Assembly (NCBI GenBank): GCA_026874595.1
Contig: CM049311.1
Coordinates: 8,407,676 to 8,471,675, forward strand
Length of the DNA: 64,000 nt
Source of the DNA: Sipunculus nudus
Taxonomy: Eukaryota; Annelida; Sipuncula; Golfingiida; Sipunculidae
Direction of reading: 5' to 3'
Shown: positions 38,201 to 49,789 of the stretch, piece by piece
How the letters are laid out: each line of letters starts with the position of its first letter
How positions within the stretch are numbered: the first letter of the stretch is position 1
Position numbers and translations under genes: made by a program
The notes under the pieces: model-generated
Seen by the model: only the letters and a program-made list of their open reading frames with translations
Databases searched by the model: none
Told to the model about the DNA's origin: nothing

Positions 38201-41200
38201 ACCTTGTGAAATGTGACCTAATGGATTAATCACTAACTCCAGCTAGATCATGAAGTGATTTAAATAATCCTATTTTATGTTTTTTGATTGAGTTACATGT
38301 AAACACTCTGCATTTATGACCTCCTTTAGTCAGATTGCTGATCCAGGTAAACGCCTAAACAGCCAATTTCAGAATCAATCCTGGATTTCCATTCATGGCA
38401 AACAAGTGTTGCATAAATTTGTCTCCTAACAAATACTGAAACATTATTCAATTCCATAAATGGGTTTGGCCCACTCCTAGATTAAATTGTATTACAGGAG
38501 GATGTGTCTGGGGAATTTGGGTTGTGGCTCCATGGTACACACTGAGCTACAGACTGTAAGCTTCATTCATCTGTCCAACAGAGAGCATGAAAATGCTGCG
38601 CAGCACTTTTTGTGACATTATCTTTGGAATCTGACTATCTGTATAAGGATCAAATGTTTTTTAAAGGCTGTATCGACAGTACTTCCTATTACCTAGCTAT
38701 TTATTTTTCTTTTCTTTTGCAGGTCCGGCAGTTCAGTACATCAGCCGTCAGGACAAACTTGGTGCAGGTAATGTCAGATTTATATGATTACAACAAAACA
38801 CACTGAGCTCATTTCTGATTCAGCAGTTCTTGTTTTATTATTTTTATTACATTTCAAAGGAATTCAATCAGCAATAGTCTTGACATGTGACACATGGTTG
38901 CCAAATGCCAAAACTCTTAGCCCAAGTCTTTACCACAAGGGTGCAGTCGCTCTACCCGGGAGTGATTTTGCCCTGGCCATAGGCTGCAAGCAGAACTAGA
39001 ACAAATAGCCTTCTAGCATATATTATGGCTGCTTTGGTTGTTTTCTTCCCAGGGGATTGAGAAAAGCTACAAAAAAGGTTAATAGGCCCAAAAGGATAGG
39101 AAAGCATAATATAAAGTCTGTTGAGACAGACATAGACCGTGATATCAGATGATAAACTCCCACTATACCTTTTTGTGTTAAGTACCACTGATAATGATAC
39201 TGAGGGTTATTTAAGCAGTTGATATTAAAATTTGCCTTCAACCGAGTATACCAGAAGCCAGTTTCTCAGTAATATGGAACATGTTTGAATAATGGAATAT
39301 TAGTTTCAGCATTCTCTGTAAACCCCATGGCAGGAATGTGTTTTATATCTGCTGTGACAAAAATGAATGCAAGAACAATACATGTGGATATCCAGTGAGA
39401 CCAGCCTTCACTGACAGGTCTACAATTTCACCCCACATACATCACTCAGATCACAATATATAATGTTTTAAAATATTTAAAAGGAAATGCTGCACAGTGA
39501 CATTTATTGCGTTTAGCTCATTGTGGTATTCCGGTTTAAAAATTTTACCTTGCAAGAAAAAAGGTGAAAAAATTAAAATCTTATGAAAAATTATGAATTG
39601 ATGGCAGGGTTTGAACTTTAACCCAACTCCAGTGTATACCTGAGTAAAGCCAGGTCTAGGTAAAATAGGTTTTACCCAGGTATTACTGATAATTACTCAG
39701 GATTCCTGGGTTTTACCCCAATTTCCTATTAATTAGAGGGATGTGCTCTCCACAGTCAAATGTGTTCAAGTTGGAGTGGTAAATGGCAGGGATGATGTGG
39801 TTAGACTTGAGCCACTTGGTGTGCTACCACTACCAGTATACCGTAATGTCTACTTGAATTCGTACAGGAAAAAATAATTATTTTTCTCAGTGTGAATTAT
39901 TATATGTAAAATATGAAAAATTAGAATATTGCAGGAGAGAAGATCGTTTGACACCTGAGAACCGGCGATGGGTGATAATAGATGATTTACGGCAACTCCC
40001 ATGTTAATTATTATTTAACACTTTTTCGGGAATATATGTGAGCGCTGCTGGTGACAAAAAGATATCCAGTTTATCCCGTAACTGGCATTTTATAAACCGG
40101 TGTTTTATATATATATATATATATGTATAATATACAGGGTTTTAGCCGCGCCGGTCGGTAACCGGGACGGCCTGCACTCCCGGCCGTAACAAACTTATCA
40201 TTCGTAACCCACAGACCGGCACAAAAGATCATAAAGATCGTCAAAAATCCAGCTTCAATAGAACTTCAGTAATTCATTACCCCAAACTATTAAATTTGTA
40301 CCTCATTAGTATGTTAACAATTTTATTTGATCACGGCTGTGGTGCAAACAAAATTGACAGGAGTCACTGATCACCTTAATATTACACATCAAATAAATTA
40401 TTGGTAAACAAACCAGCAACGAAGTGTTTCACAGTTTGGACATGAAAGAAAACATCATTAGCCAGGGGTCTCTCACGGCCTACAGCGGTGCGTAGCATCA
40501 TTAGTGGTAAGAAAATGGGCTATTGTTCTGTAATACTTCATGGCAACATTTAATTCATTTACAAACATTATTTGTATGGCTTGCAGAATACGCCCTAATA
40601 AAATGGTAATGGTGATTTTCTTAGGACGTTAATGAAATTTTTTCGGGGTGCCATCTGGTGGCAAGTGAACTTATTACAGCCGTGAATATGTAATCTCAGC
40701 AAATTTATTTATATATTTCAATAAATTGTTTATTTTATCCGTTTGGTAATTTCAGTGGAAAGAAATAAATGAAAAAAAATATATGTTTATCATATTTTTA
40801 AACTGGGACGGGGGAGTAACATAAAAGGGGGAAAAAATTGGTAGGTTTGAACCAGGGGCACATAGTTCACATTAAAGCACTTCATGCGCCTTTAACCAAA
40901 TGGCCACAGTAACCAACGAATTATGCGGAAGTTTTTATTTGGGAGATTCTAATCAGGTTTATACAGCGGGGAAAAAAATAAATTATTTCACGGACATAAC
41001 CGGGATTTATCAAATTAAAACCCTTGAAGACAGCGGTATATCCTTTGTAGCTGCGGTTCAAAGCAATCTGACGATCTCCATTTAACCTTTGATGTCTTGT
41101 AGCACCAGGTCATGCCTGTGATCAGTGGTCCGTGCGAGGTTTGTCCCAAGTGGATTACTAGTATATGATCATCAGCTAATGTGATTTTTGTCCCACTTAC

Positions 41201-44200
41201 AAATCCTCCTTATTATATTATTAAGTAAACAAAATATTATCGATTAAGACACATTTTTTACCTCGAGTTCTATTGTTCAAATCACATTCATGCTGTAACA
41301 AGTCTGAAGCAAAGATGGCCCATCGATATCAGTTAAGCGACAGTTTTTCCTATTTACATACATGAAGTCGCAAATCTGATAAAATTGTTCCGATAAATTA
41401 TCATGTTACATCCTCGCACTAAGACATAAAGATGTGTTGTTATCAGGTGAACAGCGTAGACATTGGATTCATCTCCGCATGCAAAGCCGTTTTAATCAGA
41501 GCTACAATTACTGTTCATACGGACCGCCGGTGGTCACCGGCAATAGCTAATATCGGCACAGTATGAAGGTGTACGAATTCATATATGTAATATAGAAAAA
41601 TATGAATCAGGAAATTTATAGTGTGCGAACTAATGAAGGATACGAACTGATGTAGACATTACGGTACATAAAATTTGTATGTTACTTCTGCTGAACAATC
41701 AGGAAGAAACTAAGTCTTGGGTGTGCTAGATAAAAGCAAATAAAAATGGGAAAAGCTTGGATAAAAAAAATTGGGCAAAACCCTGGGTAAAATACCTGTA
41801 ACTCAGTTTTTACCTAGTGGGTCGGGGGTTAAATTGGTTTTACCTGGGTCAAATGTGGACTGTGGTTGGTGGCTGTACATGAAACTTTTAATCAAATCTG
41901 TATGTGATTCCTTTCACAAATGTCAGCAATGGTACTGCTATAATTTGAGGAATAGTGACACGTAAAACAGTAGTTAACCATATGCAGAGATTCTCTCCTG
42001 ACTGTTGAGGGTAAGCTTCATACAAAATGTATATCTTTTTGGCTGTGATTATGAAGAACTGGCAGAGCCCTTAATATCACCAGTCTCCTGAGTTAATGTG
42101 AAGAGTCAAAAATCCTCATATTCATGATTATGTTATAGCAAAGAAAGTATAAGAAAGTATATGCATCTTAAAACATTTAAAAATAAAGTATCCATAGAGT
42201 ATAATATCTCTCATATGGCACACATAAAGTTTGTTGTAAATTAGTGTATAATTCTCATTACCAGGCTCCCATCCAGGTGTTTGGACTGGAAGGTCGTTAT
42301 GCCCATGCCTTGTTCTCTGCTGCCTCCAAAGGCAAGAAGCTGGACCAGGTTGAGAAGGACCTAGTCAGCATACAGGTAGGAAAGTTGTCATCAGTAAAGC
42401 TGAAATCACATTCTGTGGTTGATTTCACATTCACAATGGTTTTAATTTCAAATTGACTATATCCTCTGTCCTTGGGGGGAGGTAATAATTGCACACAATC
42501 ATTGCACACAGTGCTTTGCTAGGGAATTCCCAATCACATGAAAATGGTTCATGTAGAGATCTGATACTTCTATGGACAACACATGAAGTAATACTCAGGG
42601 GTAGGTTATTACAGATATAAAACATGATATCTGACTTTTCATTCATAACAATCAAACATAAGTGGACAATCAGACATCTTGTTAAAAGTAGAATATTTAG
42701 GACTTCAGAAATGAACTTCCTAATTCAGACACTGGATTAAGTGTCTTGTGAGGCTGCTTAATTTGGCATTGGACAGATACATATTGGGTTAATAACTAAA
42801 AATTCTTATTTTTGAATAAAAAAATTATTTTGAAGCATCAGGGTGTAAAAGTTTATTTTAGACTCCATTTGTTAAACACTGATGACTGCAGTTCCCAAAT
42901 CATGTATTGATGAATTGCATTCTGTTTTACAGGGCATGCTGACAAAAAATCCAAAGCTAGCAGAATTCATCGCAAACCCTGCAGTGAAGAGGATAGAGAA
43001 AAAAAGTAACTAGTGCCTGTGTTTTGTTTTGTCTCCTAAGAAAAAACTGAACATTTTTAGCTCAGCTGACTATAAGTCAACTGAGCTATAGTCGTGGTCC
43101 ATTGTCCGTTGTCCGTCCGTTGTCCGTTAACAGGGCACGTTTTGAAACCGTTGGACCTACGATTCCAAAATTTTGCATACCATAAGATGTCCCCAAAATC
43201 TCCTACCATACCGAAAATTGGGTCATTAGGACTTCGTTCCTTAGAGATTAAAAAGCCATTTTACCTTTCAAGGCTGCCTAATATCAAAACCACTGATCTG
43301 TTTTTGATCATATTTAGTATTCATATTCTTCCATACATTTTCTATGAACATACCAAAAATTAGGTCAGTATTGGTAATTATTTTGAAGTTATGGGCCAAA
43401 ACATAATGCAATTTTCTTAAAAATCAGGAAATATATTTACTCACCTAACTTGTGAATTGCTGAACCTAGAGACTTTTTTTCAGGAATATAACTTTATTAA
43501 ATCAAGATTCAATTGTTTACCCAAAATTAGATCTGAATTTTGCAAATTTTTCGAGTTTTAAGCATAAATAAAAAATCAATACCTTAAATTTTGTCCAACT
43601 TTGGCACTGTTGATTTAATTTTCACAGCATATATACATAAGGATTAAATCTTTTAAAATCTGAAATTTCAAAGAAATTGATTGGAAAGAATAGCTTTTAT
43701 TCATGTTTTCATACACCATGTCATGTGTTGTTTACATCTCGCCCACCTAGTAGTACAGCCTTCACTTGCATTATGTAACCCACCCCAGGCAGCTTGCCTT
43801 GGGTCAGCTTGGCCACTACCAGCAGGCTTCCCCTCTGCCCTGCACTCCCCCCCCCCCCCAGATTGTGCATAAACTAGATGAATGTTATTATTTTCTGTAT
43901 TTGATTCATTCTTATTCTAGGCTATGCTACATTTTAGATTTTGTATTGTACCACCAGGGTTACAATGATTAAAGTGTACATTTAATTGTGTCCACAAAGT
44001 GGTGTATTGCTATGAAAGTGTGGATGTTCATGAGATAAGTAATTCCTTACTTACTTCAGGAGAGTAAAAACTTCACCAGGTGTGAAATTGACTATTAATT
44101 CCAATAATATATTAAAACTGGGATAGTAATTAGCACAATGATATTGTTTGTCCCTCATTCAACCAACAGTATGTATACTTTATTTGAAAAGATGTTTTAT

Positions 44201-47200
44201 TTTATCAAATTTACTGAATCTTTTATTTTATTTTGGTGAATAAAATTAAGCATGTACTGAAAACTCCAATGTGCAAAACTTTTTAATAGTGATTCAAGGA
44301 ATATTCTTGTAGATGCTAGTTGTGGCATTATTTTCTTTTAAATTCAGTTTAAAAATTTATGATTTAAAAATAATAAAATATATGTGTATGCATAATATGA
44401 CCCAATATGATCTACACTCTTGATATATGATGATTGCAACTTTTGCAACAATTCTAATATTTTAACTTATAGTTTCAGTTTTTTACTCTGTATATATAAT
44501 GATTGCAACTTTTGCAACAATTCTAATATTTTAACTTATAATTTCAGGTTTTTTTATTAAAAATTTATAAAACCTGTAAATAAAAAAATGATTCAGATAA
44601 AAACTTCTTAATGGAAAAAGTTGATATGCTTAAAAAAATAGGATTATATATAAACTTAAATGCATTATTCCCTTGAAAGTGAAATAAAGGTATTAGTCCA
44701 TTCTGTCCACTTGCCTGTCCATCTGTAAATTTTCATATGCATCACAGTATCTCAAAACTTTTACTGTTTTTCTTCATGACAGTCTTGTCAGAGTATTAGT
44801 TTGCAATCATATATTTAGAACTTTACTATAACCAAATAGGAGGGCCCCTTTCCTCTTAGCTTTTCATATTCTTATATAAATGAAAAACATTACAATAGAA
44901 TATTTCTACATCCACCTTTCTGCTGCCCTCACTTTTCCCTTCTCCGAACCCCATCCCAAAGTCAGCCTCAGTAAGCAAGAACAAGATGAATCAGATATAT
45001 TAATACTTTAATATTTTGTATAACTATTGGTCCATAGGTACCTATGTACATGCCAGAAATTATGTCAATATTGTGTAATATGTAGACATAGAGGGCATCA
45101 CAATAATGTACCTTGTCAAGACTAAAGAGATATTGTGTCATACAGTCACAAATTCATAAATCACTTCATCAGCATAGTTAATCATAACATCATATCTGCC
45201 AAATTGAAAGCTTGCAGACTACCATACACTTTAGATCCTTCAACAAATAGCCTTATCATCATTCTACTTCTGCTTATTACTGCTGTCATTGCATTCATAT
45301 TTGCTCAAATATATCACAATTTTCAACCCCTCCTAAATAAATAAAAAATAAACCACTATATTTGACTCTATTAATCCATCAGTCAAGTTATTTCATTTAT
45401 CATTTACTCGCATGTTACATTACATTCCTTTATAATTGCCCAACATGTCCATGATATTCATAAGCTTTATCGACTCGATATAGTATCACAGTGGAGAAAC
45501 ATTTTTAGTCCAAACACGATCAGCTGAGCGCCGTGACCTATGGGTCCCTTGTTTTACTCTGGATATATAATGATTGCAACTTTTGCAACAATTCTAATAT
45601 TTTAACTTATATTTTCAGTTTTTTTATTAAAAATTTATAAAACTTGTAAATAAAAAAAAATGATTCAGATAAAAACTTTTAATGGAAAAAGTGGATATGC
45701 TAAAAAAATAGGCTTATATATAAACTTAAATGCATTATTCCCTTGAAAGTGAAATAAAGGTAATAGTCAATTCTGTCCACTTGCCTGTCCATCTGTAAAT
45801 TTCATATGCATCACATTATCTCAAAACTTTTACTGTTTTTCTTCATGACAGTCTTGTCAGAGTATTAGTTTGCAATTGTATATTTAGAACTTTACTATAA
45901 CCAAGTAGGAGGGCCCCTTTCCTCTTAGCTTCTCATATTCATATATAAATGAAAAACATTACAATAGAATATTTTGCATTTGCAAAAATTTCAAACTTCA
46001 GCTGAGCCCCGTGACCCATGGGTCCCTTGTTAATATTGAATACTTATGAATTTAGGCTAAGGAAAATAACATCAGATCCAGCAAAACTGCACTGCAAGTT
46101 AATGCAGTGATAGATAACTTTTTTTCCTTAATAAGTATTCTCTGCCTGGATTATTGTACATCAAGTTAAATGGCCAAAATTGAAGAAACTAAAAATAAAA
46201 TATTATAGCATTATGCACCTTCATTATGCTCATTCAAACAGAAATTTCAACATTAAATTATCCTGAACCAAATGAAACCTAGTTTTTTCATTTGTGTCCC
46301 TTTTTACATTTGTGTCTCTCTTGTCAAAGTGGTTTAAGAAGACCTATCATTTGCAGTGATTGGATATAGCCTAAAATTATTGTAATTATAATCTACTACT
46401 GTATCATTAAAATTATTTTATGTAGGAAAGTGTCAAAAGGCCCTTTAAATGTCTTGTAAATGTTCTTTAATTTGATATGCCTTCATATGTTTGATCCCTG
46501 CAACAGAAGTGCATTGGTAATTTCTTCAATTTAGATAAGCCTTGATACTTCATGTGTATTTGTTTGGTACCCTTATAAATATGTAAGCATATGAAATCTG
46601 CTGCTTTTAGATCCTGTTAACTTATTAACTGAACTAGGTTTTTATCATTTCAGGTGTTCTTACTCAGGTACTTGAGGAACAGAAGTATGACCCGCTGACT
46701 ATCAACTTGTTTGGTAAGGCAACCAAATCTTTTTACTTTGTTAAATACAATATGGCATATGGTAAATTGAAAAATTATAAATTTGTTGTCTTCTACTGAT
46801 ATATATATTAATATCCTGAGCTAGATCTTTGTCATCATATTTAAGGCCAGTACCAGCCATAGTTCCTGTCTTCCTGATTATATTTAAAATATCATCATAA
46901 TATGTATTTACTATTTTCTAATATAATATTTGTTGTTTATTTAATAAATGGAAACATCTTAGTCAGTAGACTGAGAAAGTTACAATGTGTTTGTATTTTT
47001 GCTGTTTAATTAGTTGATTTAAGTGTGTCATTTATGTTGTTACATAGGGGCCATGGCTGAGAATGGCAGATTAAACAAACTGAACAGCATCTTGGGAGCT
47101 TACGTAAAAATCATGAGTGCAGTACGAGGAGAAGTTGTTTGCAGTGTAACAACAGCAAAGGTAGTCAAACAATGCCTTTAGTAGGGAAAAGATTTCAGCA

Positions 47201-49625
47201 AATACGAATTCAAAGTTTCCAAATTTATAATTATGCATTCCATATTCTGCATTGACACATCTGATGCTGGATCCATTTCTCTGGCTGGTTCACTCAGTTT
47301 TATATTCCCATGTCTAGAATAAAGTATACACCATTGTGCTAGTCATATAGGTAGTGAATTCTGTTGTGTTATCCTAGTAAAATTACATTAAAAATTACAG
47401 CCTTATGATTTGACCTCTTTTTTGACAATTTCACAACTAAATTATAATCTGTTATAAATAATTCACCATGAGAATTTGTTGTATTTCCATGATATGAAAA
47501 GGCAGAAAAAGGGGGTTGTTTATCAATGTTTGCTTCAGATCAGGGTCAAGTAAAGGGAATGGAAAATACCGAATTAAACAGCCTAACACTAGCAATGGCT
47601 ATGCACAGTCTGTAGCTGTGCACAGGTTATCAAATACCCGATTCATTGTCCTTTTGTCCTGCGAATATATGAGGGGTATATGAAAAATAAAATGGCCAAC
47701 CTTAAGATAATGGTCCATGGCCACCAGATCTTGTCATATCATAGACTATGAGTTCTCATGTTTTGGTGACCTGTGATTAACATAATTACCGCTTCTGCAC
47801 AAAATAAAAACCTAAAGCTGTTTTTCAGCATTCTAGTAAACCCCATGGCAGAATTCTGCTTTCTGTTGCGACAAAAGTGAATGCCAGACTGATTTGTGGA
47901 AATCCAAAGTGGCCAGCTTTATAAAGCTAGTCTACAATTTCACCCCACAGACAGAAACTACGCCTAAAATTGACAATATGCCTGGGTCCAAAATACTTCT
48001 GGTTGCTATGACAGCCCTTTGGACCTTGACAGTCCACCATTTACATGTAATCACTTATTTGAAATGCAGTCTGTAAAATTGATATGACGATTTTTATAAA
48101 GATTATTGTGGTGCCTGTAAATGTAAGCTTTAAAAATTCCTTCCTCACCAGTTATTTTACAGTATCCCTAAATGACATAATAATAAATCTAGTACCAGCA
48201 TTATTTACATATTATGCCTTCATACCTTAGTTGCCTTACTGTTTGTGTCCACAGATGTAAAACAGTTTATTTTCTGTCTTGCCAGGCTCTGGATGCAGCC
48301 AGCCTTAAGGAGCTGAAGGCAGCCCTCCAGTCCTTCCTGAAGAAGGGAGAGACCCTCCAACTGGAAACAAAGGTATGTTATACCACTCATTATGTATACA
48401 CTTGCTGTAGCTGGTCTGGTATAAGTTAGTATTGCTGCAGGATCACAGTTGATGACAAGGGATTTATAATCAAAGAGCATAGTCAGGGTTAAATCAATTA
48501 AGGTAGGAGTTCATTAATGAAATCTTGAGGAGGACTTAGAATTTCCTGCAAATTTATATTGAACTTGCCTAGCATCCAGACATTTGTGTATTTGCTGTTT
48601 ACCTATCAGCTTTGTCTGTATATATAAAACTGTTATTTTTGTCTGTATTAAATGGAATTGTTCATTGAAAATGTTATATCAGTTTGTTTCTTCACAGTAA
48701 ATTACCTAATTTAGGCAATTTCTTCAGCCATTTTCAGCACCTTAAATGTCACCGTTACATAGTTTAGGGACATTTCATGAAAAAGCAAGATTATTTTAAA
48801 ATAAGGTACTTTAATTTTTGCTTCCAGTTAATTAAATCATCACCTTGTTTATTTAGATTTTATGTCTGGCACTTCACTCAATATCACTGTAAATTTGTAA
48901 AAACAATGTGCCAAAATTGTGGGACAGAATGTAGTTTTGGTTTTAAGGACAAAGCATTCCAAGTAAACCCCACAACATGTGACACCAGAATTGTTGTGAC
49001 AATAGTGAATGCTAGACAAAAATTGTGGATATCCAGTGAGACCAGCTTGTGTGGCAGGTCTACAATTTCACCCCACAGACAATGATTCCTTTTTTGCTGT
49101 GAATAATTTACAAGAGAGAAATAATTTTTCTGTGACATATTGTGTGAATTAAAGTGTAGTCAGAAAAGACTGCATATTTTGCATATAAAAGTGAATATTT
49201 TGGACAGCATATTTTGCTCTTTTAATGTTGTATATCTTTCGTTTATTTTTCATTGTTGAACTTATTCTTTTAGGACACTAAATGGTTATTTTCCATTTGC
49301 AGTATGGAATTACATTTTAAACAAATATAATGCCTGCATTGTATAATGCTTGCACAATATATAAAACTGCATTATCATTGACATGAATTGTTATATTTTA
49401 ACAATGAAAAGTAAGACTTGCAATTTCATATGTTTAACTGATGCTGAAATTTTAAATATGATCAATTATATTCAGATATGTTCAAACTGTCCTTTACTCT
49501 TGACCTTTCAGATTGACCCAGCTATCATCGGTGGCATGGTGGTGAACATCGGGGATAAATATGTCGACATGTCTATGTCTACAAAGATTAAGACCTACAC
49601 AAATTTGATCAAGGAAGGCATTTAA
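35272..49625 (+). CDS. ATP5PO: ATP synthase peripheral stalk subunit OSCP, complete, eight exons
   Basis: The oligomycin-sensitivity-conferring subunit, which links the F1 head to the peripheral stalk of mitochondrial ATP synthase. Exons are 35272-35298, 38723-38767, 42265-42375, 42933-43005, 46654-46713, 47048-47160, 48286-48372 and 49512-49625. They total 630 nt, or 209 aa (human 213). All junctions are GT/AG and keep frame. The N-terminus [20 protein letters not shown] is basic with no acidic residues, a typical matrix-targeting presequence. Then come [18 protein letters not shown] (human VYGIEGRYATALYSAASK), LAENGRL-like MAENGRL, RGEV, and the C-terminal [16 protein letters not shown] (human LGGMIVRIGEKYVDMS). 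It is divergent from MRPS6 and convergent with CRYZL1. Two AATAAA signals follow the stop. Confidence 0.98.
36062..36079. repeat. Perfect 18-bp palindrome
   Basis: CGGGTACATATGTACCCG reads the same on both strands. No function is assigned. Confidence 0.9.
36393..37240. mobile_element. hAT-like element with perfect 8-bp target duplication
   Basis: Flanked on both sides by ACTACAAC (36385-36392 and 37241-37248). Ends are TAGTGTTGGGACGATA and, reverse-complemented, TAGGGTTGGAACGGTT. The body is rich in ATATCGCGATA-type words. It is 848 bp with no transposase frame, hence non-autonomous. The exact target duplication makes the boundaries secure; the hAT assignment rests on duplication length and end sequence. 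Confidence 0.8.
38723..38767 (+). CDS. ATP5PO: ATP5PO exon 2
   Basis: The acceptor is CTTTTGCAG and the donor CAG|GTAATG. It encodes [15 protein letters not shown]. The RQFSTS segment matches the human CFSTSVV region around the presequence. Confidence 0.95.
39306..39440 (+). repeat. Intronic module, copy A (ATP5PO intron 2)
   Basis: Shares GTAAACCCCATGGCA, TGTGACAAAA.TGAATGC, GTGGATATCCAGTGAGACC and GGTCTACAATTTCACCCCAC with two further same-orientation copies at 47824 and 48953. Family unknown. Confidence 0.8.
39618..41850. mobile_element. Inverted-repeat element in ATP5PO intron 2
   Basis: The left arm has GGTAAAA..TTTTACCCAGG..CCTGGGTTTTACCCCAATTT. The right arm is the diverged inverse (AAATTGGGCAAAACCCTGGG, then GGTTTTACCTGGGTC). 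Deeper in, ACCGTAATGTCTAC (39840) pairs with GTAGACATTACGGT (41652), so each arm is at least about 230 bp. The outer ends are not exactly defined. A 61-codon frame at 40900-41085 inside it is unrecognised. Confidence 0.5.
40835..40905 (-). mobile_element. Possible tRNA-derived SINE head
   Basis: On the minus strand an A-box-like TGGTTAAAGGCG (about 40887-40898) is followed some 35 bases later by a B-box-like GGTTCAAACC (40844-40853) in a tRNA-like layout, then a T-rich run. This is the pol III promoter arrangement of tRNA-derived SINEs. It is not a functional tRNA: I could not fold a proper acceptor stem. Moderate to low certainty. Confidence 0.4.
42265..42375 (+). CDS. ATP5PO: ATP5PO exon 3
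   Basis: The acceptor is TTACCAG and the donor CAG|GTAGGA. It encodes [20 protein letters not shown], then [13 protein letters not shown] and VSIQ. This is the most conserved N-terminal helical part of OSCP that contacts F1. Confidence 0.97.
42933..43005 (+). CDS. ATP5PO: ATP5PO exon 4
   Basis: The acceptor is [28 protein letters not shown] continues to IEKK plus one base; donor A|GTAACT. The phase 1 end is completed by GT of exon 5 (Ser). Confidence 0.94.
43054..45552. mobile_element. Dispersed repeat, copy 2 (inverted, ATP5PO intron 4)
   Basis: Starts with the hairpin TAGCTCAGCTGAC-TATA-AGTCAACTGAGCTA and GTCCGTTGTCCGTCCG, and ends CGTGACCTATGGGTCCCTTG. It is the reverse complement of most of 21278-24490 at about 97% identity in the parts I aligned, but has only one ~670-bp module. 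It fills most of ATP5PO intron 4. Confidence 0.75.
45135..45344 (+). CDS. Small membrane-like ORF inside the dispersed repeat (copy 2)
   Basis: 69 codons, identical to the copy 1 frame except Ala for Val after HNIIS, with one further silent difference. It has the same single hydrophobic segment. Function and expression are unknown. Confidence 0.2.
   Translation: MSYSHKFINHFISIVNHNIISAKLKACRLPYTLDPSTNSLIIILLLLITAVIAFIFAQIYHNFQPLLNK
45553..46031. repeat. Tandem partial duplication of dispersed repeat end
   Basis: Repeats the sequence from about 44481 onward (ATGATTGCAACTTTTGCAAC, then GAAAAAGTGGATATGC-type and GGAGGGCCCCTTTCCTCTTA), then a second CGTGACCCATGGGTCCCTTG end. The element thus carries two terminal segments in tandem. 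Confidence 0.75.
46654..46713 (+). CDS. ATP5PO: ATP5PO exon 5
   Basis: The acceptor is CATTTCAG and the donor TTTG|GTAAGG. After completing Ser it encodes [19 protein letters not shown] plus one base. The segment aligns with human INDITAKERFSPLTTNLINL. Confidence 0.94.
47048..47160 (+). CDS. ATP5PO: ATP5PO exon 6
   Basis: The acceptor is TTACATAG and the donor AAG|GTAGTC. It encodes [19 protein letters not shown], then [15 protein letters not shown] and TTAK. AENGRL and RGEV are hallmark OSCP motifs. Confidence 0.97.
47824..47953 (+). repeat. Intronic module, copy B (ATP5PO intron 6)
   Basis: GTAAACCCCATGGCAGAATT, TTGCGACAAAAGTGAATGCC, GTCTACAATTTCACCCCACA: the same family and orientation as 39306 and 48953. 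It has lost the GGATATCCAGTGAGACC match of the other two. Confidence 0.8.
48286..48372 (+). CDS. ATP5PO: ATP5PO exon 7
   Basis: The acceptor is CTTGCCAG and the donor AAG|GTATGT. It encodes [20 protein letters not shown] and GETLQLETK, aligning with human LEEATLSELKTVLKSFLSQG. Confidence 0.97.
48953..49082 (+). repeat. Intronic module, copy C (ATP5PO intron 7)
   Basis: AGTAAACCCCACAACATGTG, TTGTGACAATAGTGAATGCT, GTGGATATCCAGTGAGACCA and GGCAGGTCTACAATTTCACC: the copy closest to A. Confidence 0.8.
49512..49625 (+). CDS. ATP5PO: ATP5PO exon 8 (stop codon)
   Basis: The acceptor is CCTTTCAG. It encodes [20 protein letters not shown], then [17 protein letters not shown] and TAA at 49623-49625. 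This is the conserved C-terminal domain that binds the peripheral stalk. Confidence 0.98.
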   Translation: MDPAIIGGMVVNIGDKYVDMSMSTKIKTYTNLIKEGI

Positions 49626-49719
49626 CCACATGGTTGCTAGACCAATTGTAAAGTGACTTTTTATGCTGTGGTCAATTCTTCCTGGACCATGTGTGAATGT
49701 AGCTGCAGTTTTACAAGCG

Positions 49720-49725
49720 AATAAA
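49720..49725 (+). terminator. ATP5PO polyadenylation signal (proximal)
   Basis: AATAAA 95 bases after the stop. A second AATAAA follows at 49784-49789; either or both could be used. Confidence 0.65.
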
Positions 49726-49783
49726 AAAACACCTGTCTGCATGTGTTGAAGATCACACAGTTGTTTGAATATTAAACTATTGA

Positions 49784-49789
49784 AATAAA
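49784..49789 (+). terminator. ATP5PO polyadenylation signal (distal)
   Basis: AATAAA about 160 bases after the stop, followed shortly by a TG/T-rich stretch (CATGTCTTTTTGTCTC) that would suit a downstream element. Confidence 0.6.

Larger units (their letters stand above)
35299..38722 (+). other. ATP5PO intron 1
   Basis: A 3.4-kb intron containing a perfect 18-bp palindrome at 36062-36079, the hAT-like element at 36393-37240 and a poly-C tract at about 36357-36368. No gene was seen. Confidence 0.85.
38768..42264 (+). other. ATP5PO intron 2
   Basis: A 3.5-kb intron with copy A of the ~130-bp module, a ~2.2-kb inverted-repeat element and a tRNA-like SINE head, listed separately. Confidence 0.85.
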
